DNA of 64,000 nt, taken from contig CAVOWL010000004.1 of the NCBI GenBank assembly GCA_963700105.1, positions 992,001 through 1,056,000 of the forward strand, read 5' to 3'. The stretch's first letter is position 1; the number at the start of each line of letters is the position of its first letter. The notes under the pieces were generated by a model. The model was not told the origin of the DNA, searched no databases, and worked only from the letters and a program-made list of their open reading frames with translations. Source of the DNA: CAVUWL01 sp963700105 (GTDB taxonomy: Bacteria; Actinomycetota; Thermoleophilia; Solirubrobacterales; 70-9). Made by a program: the position numbers and the translations under genes. This document shows positions 59,376-64,000 of this stretch, one piece after another.

Positions 59376-61030
59376 CCGGCGCGGCGGTTGTAGTGGTCGT
59401 ATTTGAGCTCCCCGACCTCCCAGTCGGCATCGGGGACCGAAAACAGGTGGCGGACCCGGGGGGTGTCGAGGCGCTCACGATGGGCGATGTCGCCCTCGAT
59501 CGCGGGGAAATCCAGGGTGCTGTGATCGACGGCGACCTCATCCAGCCAGGCTGTAGCCGTGATCCGAATCTCATCTTCTTTGGGAATCGGCTCCATGATT
59601 CGGGTCTCTTGCATCGCGTCCTCCTCCTCTAGTGGTAAGAGCGGCTGCTCGGCTCGGTCGGGCTCGAGCTCGGCGCAGGTCGGCTCTGGATCGCCTCCGA
59701 GGGAGCTCGGGTTCGGGTCACGGTGTTCGGGAGGCCACTCGGTCGCCGCCGGGGGAAGGGTCTCCTCCTCGGCCCGGACCGCGATCTCGGTATCACCGGC
59801 TTCCAGACCGACCGCGATCAGGGTCTCATCGGCCGCGGTGCCGATGTCGGTTCCGAGCTCTCCGAGCGCGGCCTCGCGCAGAAGCCTGCGTACCCCTTCC
59901 TCAATCCAGGCCGCCAGCTCAAGGTCGCGGCGCGGCGCGGCGCCGTTCATCACGGCGCGCTCCAACTCGAGGGCTTGCTCAACCCGCTCGCGGGCCTCGA
60001 TCCGATCGACGCTGTGATCTGCGATCAGGGCAGCGGCGCGCATCGGCAGCGAGGCGCCGACCGGGCCCTTGCCATCCAAGACGGCGCGGAGCGCCAGCAG
60101 ATGGTCGCTCAGTCCCTCCAGGGCGCTCTGGCGCTCACAACCCATCTCAAAGCGAGCCACCGCCCAGGCGAGGGGGCCGCTGGGATCGGGGCGGGCCTCA
60201 AGTTCCATCGCCAACTCGGCCAGCTCGGCCGCCTCGGCCTCGGCCAGCTCGTAGACCCCGACCCTGATGGTGGGCGCGGCGGTTGGGACCCGTCGCCACT
60301 TCGCCTCGCCGGTCGGGGCAAAAGCATATGGTCCTAGCCCGACGCCACCGCTCTTGAACAACCTCATCACGCTGATCAGCTCGTGGAGCTGGTGAAGCGA
60401 AGCCTGAAGGCCCTCGGGCTCACCGCTTTGCTGGGCGACCGCGAGGAACTGGGGCTCCCAGGCCGAACGACCCATTCCCTCGCTTCGCATCGCCTCAATC
60501 GGTGCCTCGATCGCGTCAGCGCGGACCACCCGGACTCCAATTGGAAGCAAAAGGCGTGCCTGGGTCATTCGCAGCCCGACGATCGGGGCAATCAGCAGCT
60601 CGGCCTGGTGTGCGTCGCGGGCCTCCGCGTCAAGCATCGCGAGCGCGTTATCCAGCCGCGGGCGGTCGAGGGAAAATTCCGTACAGCCGTCCCAAAGCGA
60701 GGCAATGAAGACCGAGAGAAGGCGGGCTGAGCGATCGGCGGAAATCGGGGAAACCGGCTCGCCGCGCGCCTCCAGATAGGGGGCGGCGACGCCCGCCTCC
60801 TCGACCGCATCGCAGGCTGGCCCAAAGGCCGGTAACGAGCGCAGCTCGGCCTCTCGCTCAAGGACATAGCGCGCGGTCAGCGGTTGATAGCGGTAAAAGG
60901 AGGAGTCGGGGCCGGCGTCCTCGGCCACGTCGAAGGGAATCTGGTCACCGCCGGCGACCATCGAGCTAAAGCGAGTCGCCGCCTCAAGCGCCAGCCGCTT
61001 GAGAGCCTCATTGAGGAGGAAGTCGCCCAC
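59372..61030 (-). CDS. Uncharacterised protein, 552 aa
   Basis: No confident family. GTG 61030 gives the start VGDFLLNEALKRLALEAATR; longer frames run into the HxlR gene. The first 420 residues look globular. Around 290-410, the stretch from AVARFEMGCERQSALEGLSDHLLALRAVLDG to RERVEQALELERAVMNG resembles ApeA-type HEPN domains, with Asn in place of the catalytic His. An acidic linker (about 440-500) precedes a C-terminal 80-residue segment (from MQETRIMEP to YDHYNRRAG) that might be a separate domain. It sits tail-to-tail with bagB. Confidence 0.6.
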   Translation of the reverse strand: MGDFLLNEALKRLALEAATRFSSMVAGGDQIPFDVAEDAGPDSSFYRYQPLTARYVLEREAELRSLPAFGPACDAVEEAGVAAPYLEARGEPVSPISADRSARLLSVFIASLWDGCTEFSLDRPRLDNALAMLDAEARDAHQAELLIAPIVGLRMTQARLLLPIGVRVVRADAIEAPIEAMRSEGMGRSAWEPQFLAVAQQSGEPEGLQASLHQLHELISVMRLFKSGGVGLGPYAFAPTGEAKWRRVPTAAPTIRVGVYELAEAEAAELAELAMELEARPDPSGPLAWAVARFEMGCERQSALEGLSDHLLALRAVLDGKGPVGASLPMRAAALIADHSVDRIEARERVEQALELERAVMNGAAPRRDLELAAWIEEGVRRLLREAALGELGTDIGTAADETLIAVGLEAGDTEIAVRAEEETLPPAATEWPPEHRDPNPSSLGGDPEPTCAELEPDRAEQPLLPLEEEDAMQETRIMEPIPKEDEIRITATAWLDEVAVDHSTLDFPAIEGDIAHRERLDTPRVRHLFSVPDADWEVGELKYDHYNRRAG

Positions 61031-61109
61031 GCGACCAGGCTTCCGCCCGCCCCCGATCGCTCCTTTGCCTGCACGACAGCTTGCAGATCTTCGCCCCTGG
61101 ACGTTTGGT

Positions 61110-61457
61110 CTAAACGGCGACGGGCGCCAGCGTGGCCTCTTCGGCCAAAAGCCAACGCGCACCGTAGGTCCGCATGTCCTCAATCAGCGGCACCAGCGCC
61201 TCGCCTTTCTCGGTCAGCGCGTACTCGACCCTCGGCGGTACCTCGGGAAAGGTGTGGCGCTCGACGATCCCCTCCTCTTCAAGGGCCCGCAGCCGCAGCG
61301 AGAGGGTGCGCGGGCTGATCCCCTCCAAGGAGCGCTCGAGCTCGCAAAAACGGCTACTGCCATCGGCCAGGTCGCGAATCAGCAGGAGGGTCCACTTGCC
61401 ACAGACCACTTCGGCGGTGCGGCAAACGGGACATCTGGAGTTGCTCAGCGCGCTCAT
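61110..61457 (-). CDS. HxlR-family transcriptional regulator
   Basis: A 115-residue winged-helix regulator. CGKWTLLLIRDLADGSSRFCELERSLEGISPRTLSLRLRALEEEGIV is the HxlR core. Cys residues in CPVCRTAEVVC near the N-terminus could sense oxidants or electrophiles. It is divergent from the pilin-like operon, with a TACT/AGTA palindrome between. Confidence 0.88.
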   Translation of the reverse strand: MSALSNSRCPVCRTAEVVCGKWTLLLIRDLADGSSRFCELERSLEGISPRTLSLRLRALEEEGIVERHTFPEVPPRVEYALTEKGEALVPLIEDMRTYGARWLLAEEATLAPVAV

Positions 61458-61512
61458 ATTCGAAGCGAGGCATGGGTCGAATCGCCTCGGTCTAGCGAGT
61501 GTAGCGACATTG

Positions 61513-61529
61513 CTTCACTTACTGAAGTA
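61513..61529. promoter_or_regulatory. Palindrome between the HxlR and pilin genes
   Basis: CTTCACTTACTGAAG (61513-61527) pairs CTTCA with TGAAG and overlaps TACTGAAGTA (61520-61529). TACT/AGTA half-sites are known for HxlR/YodB-type regulators, so autoregulation is plausible. The remainder of the 150-base gap appears noncoding. Confidence 0.4.
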
Positions 61530-61607
61530 TTGAGCGATCCCCTCGCTCCCACGTCCAACCTGGCGCTGGGGCTAAAGCTGGGAAGCGGCCGATCCGATGC
61601 ATTAGAC

Positions 61608-62951
61608 ATGAAGCTGGAAAAAGGGCGATCGGCGCCGCCTGGCGAGGCGGGCTTCGCACTGGTCGAAGTTCTGATCAGCGCGGTAATCATCGTCCTCGCC
61701 TCGGGGGCAACTTTCGGCCTGCTCTCAGCCAGCGCGCACTCAGCGGCCGAAGAGCGCCACCGCTCTGAGGCATTCGGGCTCGCCCAGGAAGACCAATCGC
61801 GGCTTCGCGCCCTCCCCGTCGCCAGCCTCAACCGACTCACCCAGACCCGGACGGTCACCCTCAACGGCACTCCGTTCACGGTCGAATCCGAAGGCGAATA
61901 CATCAACAACAAAACCGGCACCTCCTCCTGCGGGCAGGGCACCTCCTCCGCCGACTACATCCAGATCACCTCAACCGTAACCTGGCCGAGTCTCGGCAGC
62001 CGCAAGCCGGCGGAAATCCAAAGCATCGTCGCCCCCCCGCCGGGCTCCCTGAACCCCGAAGACGGCACCCTGACGATCTCGGCTGATAGTGCCGCCGAAG
62101 TGCCGATCCCAGGGATCGGCCTCTCGGGCAGCGGTGCGGGAACATTCAGCGGCACCACCGACTCCGAAGGCTGCGCTGTTTTCGCCAACCAACTCGCCGG
62201 CAACTACACGCTGACGCCATCGGGAGTCGCCACCGGGCTGGTCGAACAAAACGGCAATCCCCCTGGCCCTCAAACCGTCAGCGTGATCGCCGGCAGCACT
62301 TCGACCGTGCAGCTGCTCTATGACCGACCGGGGTCGATTCCGATCAAATTTACGGCTATGTCCTCGGGGGGCAGCCTCGTGGCCTCGCAAGCCGATACTG
62401 CCGTCGTCTTCAACACCGGGATGACGACCGCGAAGTCGTTTGGCACGCTCGGCACACCGAAATCCGAAGTCCGCGCGGAACCGCTTTTCCCCTTCACCTC
62501 ACCCGACACCGTCTACGCAGGATCCTGCGAAGGCGACAACCCCAACCCCAAAGACGAAACCAGTCCCCCCGGCGCCGCCGCGATGGCGAGCGTCATCGTC
62601 CCAGCCGGCGGAACCGCGGCAACAGCGACGGTCCAACTACCGGTCCTCTATCTGAACGTCTGGAGTGGGAGCAGCGCAAAAAGCCCCGGCAGCCGGGTCA
62701 AAAGCGCCCACGTGATCGTCAGCGACACGCACTGCCCGGCGAAGCGCACATACACCACCGAAGCGGCCGGCCTTGCCGCCACCAGCATCGCCCTCCCGTG
62801 GAGCACCTATGAAGTCTGCGCCGACAACGGCAGCGGCAAAGGAACGGCTAAGCAAACGTTCACCCAGTCGGTGGAAAATCTGACCAGCACCGGAACGACG
62901 CTCAACTTCTACCTCGGTGCGGGTGGCCTGGGGACGGGACCATGCACGTAG
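61608..62951 (+). CDS. Prepilin-like protein with a CnaB-like domain
   Basis: A 447-residue protein. The type III signal has a prepilin-peptidase site AG/FALVEVLISAVII (cleaved Gly, Phe+1, Glu+5), then a hydrophobic helix. A long exported region follows with a segment near 155-240 (TTDSEGCAVFANQLAGNYTL) resembling CnaB/carboxypeptidase-regulatory folds. Four to six Cys may form disulfides. Its size far exceeds a major pilin, so a minor or adhesive pilin is likely. Codon usage shows more A-ending codons than its neighbours. ATG 61608 is the best start but lacks a clear ribosome site. Confidence 0.8.
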   Translation: MKLEKGRSAPPGEAGFALVEVLISAVIIVLASGATFGLLSASAHSAAEERHRSEAFGLAQEDQSRLRALPVASLNRLTQTRTVTLNGTPFTVESEGEYINNKTGTSSCGQGTSSADYIQITSTVTWPSLGSRKPAEIQSIVAPPPGSLNPEDGTLTISADSAAEVPIPGIGLSGSGAGTFSGTTDSEGCAVFANQLAGNYTLTPSGVATGLVEQNGNPPGPQTVSVIAGSTSTVQLLYDRPGSIPIKFTAMSSGGSLVASQADTAVVFNTGMTTAKSFGTLGTPKSEVRAEPLFPFTSPDTVYAGSCEGDNPNPKDETSPPGAAAMASVIVPAGGTAATATVQLPVLYLNVWSGSSAKSPGSRVKSAHVIVSDTHCPAKRTYTTEAAGLAATSIALPWSTYEVCADNGSGKGTAKQTFTQSVENLTSTGTTLNFYLGAGGLGTGPCT

Positions 62952-63643
62952 GGCGCGGCATCTCAATTCGTGAGGAGCGCGGCACGACGCTGGTCGAACT
63001 TTTGGTGGCGATCACCGCAGGAGTGGTCGTGCTCGCGGCGATCAGCGCGGTGGCGATCGCCGCGATGCGACAAACCGCTCGAATAAGCACCCAGGTTGAG
63101 GCAACTCAGAGGGCCCGGCAGGTCATGGGCCAGGTTGTAGAAGAGCTGCACTCCGCCTGCCTGGCACCCGAAATTGCCCCGGTGCGAGAAAACAGTAGCG
63201 GCACCGAACTCAGATTCCTTCACCAGATCGGATCGGCGGTCGCCCCGACGCCGATCCTCAGCAAAATCAGCCTCAGCGGTGGCACCCTGACCCAGAACAA
63301 CTACGCCGCCACTGGCGGCTCGGCACCCCACTGGACCTTCAACGAAGCGACGCCGACTTCAACCGAAACGCTGATGACAAAAATCAGCCCCACCGCCCCG
63401 AGCACTTCGATTTTTAGCTATTACTCCTACTCAAATGGGGTGATCTCCCCAACCCCGCTTGCCACCCCACTCAGCGCAAGCAGCGCATCGATCACCACCC
63501 AGGTCAACATCGCACTCACGGCCGCGCCCCCCAATACCCCGGTCGTCAGTGAAAACGCCTCGGCAAACGTTCAAAACAGCGTCCTATTGCGCTTCAGCCC
63601 AGCTTCCTATAACACCAGCGTCTCTGACCTCCCCTGCCAATGA
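62942..63643 (+). CDS. Prepilin-like protein (type II/IV pseudopilin)
   Basis: A 233-residue protein with the N-terminal cleavage site ERG/TTLVELLVAITAG (Glu+5 present) and one helix, then a Ser/Thr-rich exported domain. It starts inside the end of the previous pilin gene (ten-base overlap) and its stop overlaps the next ATG (ATGA), so all three are translated together. Its fold resembles the PilW/GspJ type by size and position. Confidence 0.8.
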   Translation: MHVGRGISIREERGTTLVELLVAITAGVVVLAAISAVAIAAMRQTARISTQVEATQRARQVMGQVVEELHSACLAPEIAPVRENSSGTELRFLHQIGSAVAPTPILSKISLSGGTLTQNNYAATGGSAPHWTFNEATPTSTETLMTKISPTAPSTSIFSYYSYSNGVISPTPLATPLSASSASITTQVNIALTAAPPNTPVVSENASANVQNSVLLRFSPASYNTSVSDLPCQ

Positions 63644-64000
63644 ACCACCGAAACTCAGAGAGCGGCTTCACGCTGGTCGCGGCGGTCTGCGGCTCTGCAT
63701 TGATAGCGCTGCTCGCAACCGTCGCGGTCGCCACGGTCAACGGCGACGTCCACTTCACCCAGAACGACCTCGCCCACAAGCAAGCATATGAGGCAGCCCG
63801 GGCCGGTATCAACGAATACTTCTATCACCTCAACTCCGAAAACAACTACTGGTCCCATTGCACTGAAGTTCCGGAACCAAACGCAGTAAACCAGCAAGGC
63901 TCAACCGCAAAGCAGCGAAACGTCCCCGGTGGATCCGGCGCAAAATACGCAATCGAATTGATCCCGGCCCAGGGCCAGTCCACCTGCAATCCCGAAAGCC
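63640..64000 (+). CDS. PilX/GspK-like prepilin, N-terminal part (cut by window edge)
   Basis: About 120 residues are visible. ESG/FTLVAAVCGSALIALLA is a prepilin leader, but position +5 is Ala instead of Glu, as in GspK/PilX proteins that cap the pilus tip. The soluble part starts AHKQAYEAARAGINEYFYHL, typical of PilX-like minor pilins. The gene continues past base 64000. Confidence 0.75.
   Translation, partial: MNHRNSESGFTLVAAVCGSALIALLATVAVATVNGDVHFTQNDLAHKQAYEAARAGINEYFYHLNSENNYWSHCTEVPEPNAVNQQGSTAKQRNVPGGSGAKYAIELIPAQGQSTCNPES

Overview
The window is GC-rich (roughly two thirds G+C by eye), almost fully coding and uses GTG and TTG starts. It most resembles a deep-branching actinobacterium, probably class Thermoleophilia (Solirubrobacterales-like). 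Supporting points are an actinobacterial pair of Get3/ArsA-like ATPases (BagA/BagB type), a DipZ-type CcdA-thioredoxin fusion, a two-subunit isobutyryl-CoA-mutase-type enzyme, an FtsZ ending in DVPEFLPG, and probable leaderless transcripts. The taxonomy is an inference from gene content. I saw no rRNA, tRNA, CRISPR array, insertion sequence or prophage, and no gene-free stretch longer than 300 bases.

Region 1 (1-20042, all minus strand) is a housekeeping block. In transcription order it holds rpmE, a DUF1385 membrane protein, prfA, prmC, a tsaC/sua5 gene, glyA, a DUF354 glycosyltransferase-like gene, a WecA/TagO-like transferase, the F-type ATP synthase operon (atpI-B-E-F-H-A-G-D-C), an M20 peptidase, and a nucleotide-sugar set (UDP-glucose dehydrogenase, sugar-1-phosphate nucleotidyltransferase, phosphoglucose/phosphomannose isomerase). 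It ends with the start of ahcY.

Region 2 (20090-26672) has a membrane diguanylate cyclase and an alpha/beta hydrolase on the plus strand. Facing them is a translationally coupled cassette: a DegT/DnrJ aminotransferase, a fused SDR epimerase + MGDG-synthase-like glycosyltransferase + membrane anchor, and a NodB-type deacetylase. The logic recalls ArnB/ArnA/ArnD and suggests an amino-sugar glycolipid.

Region 3 (26864-34506, minus strand) is an acyl-CoA catabolism block: thiolase, HAD phosphatase, the large and small subunits of an isobutyryl-CoA-mutase-like enzyme (large subunit frameshifted), EtfB, EtfA and ETF-quinone oxidoreductase. A TetR-type palindrome overlaps the etfB promoter. Region 4 (34622-41694) has leucyl aminopeptidase, a PaaI thioesterase, an HxlR regulator, an aldehyde dehydrogenase, a degenerate GGDEF/HD-GYP protein and an acyl-CoA dehydrogenase.

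Region 5 (41691-46824, minus strand) is an envelope redox or metal locus: MeaB GTPase, PRC-barrel protein, Met/His-rich repeat lipoprotein, DipZ, response regulator and histidine kinase. Region 6 (46854-54663) has a hexapeptide acyltransferase, a GT4 + GH57 + methyltransferase operon (probably a modified alpha-glucan), a second methyltransferase, a class III adenylate cyclase and a gamma-glutamyltransferase.

Region 7 (54680-61030) couples a ParA/MinD-type ATPase to FtsZ, both with long disordered N-terminal extensions. Divergent from these are BagA and BagB, followed by a convergent uncharacterised protein. Region 8 (61110-64000) has an HxlR regulator divergent from the first three genes of a type IV pilin-like operon that runs off the window.

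The most interesting points are the extended, repeat-bearing ParA-FtsZ pair; the ICM-type mutase module with its frameshift, operator and unusual ETF-QO; the Arn-like glycolipid cassette; the Met/His-rich lipoprotein next to DipZ and a two-component system; a recurrent TANNNT motif 6-10 nt before start codons; and strong enrichment of the octamer GCGATCGC.
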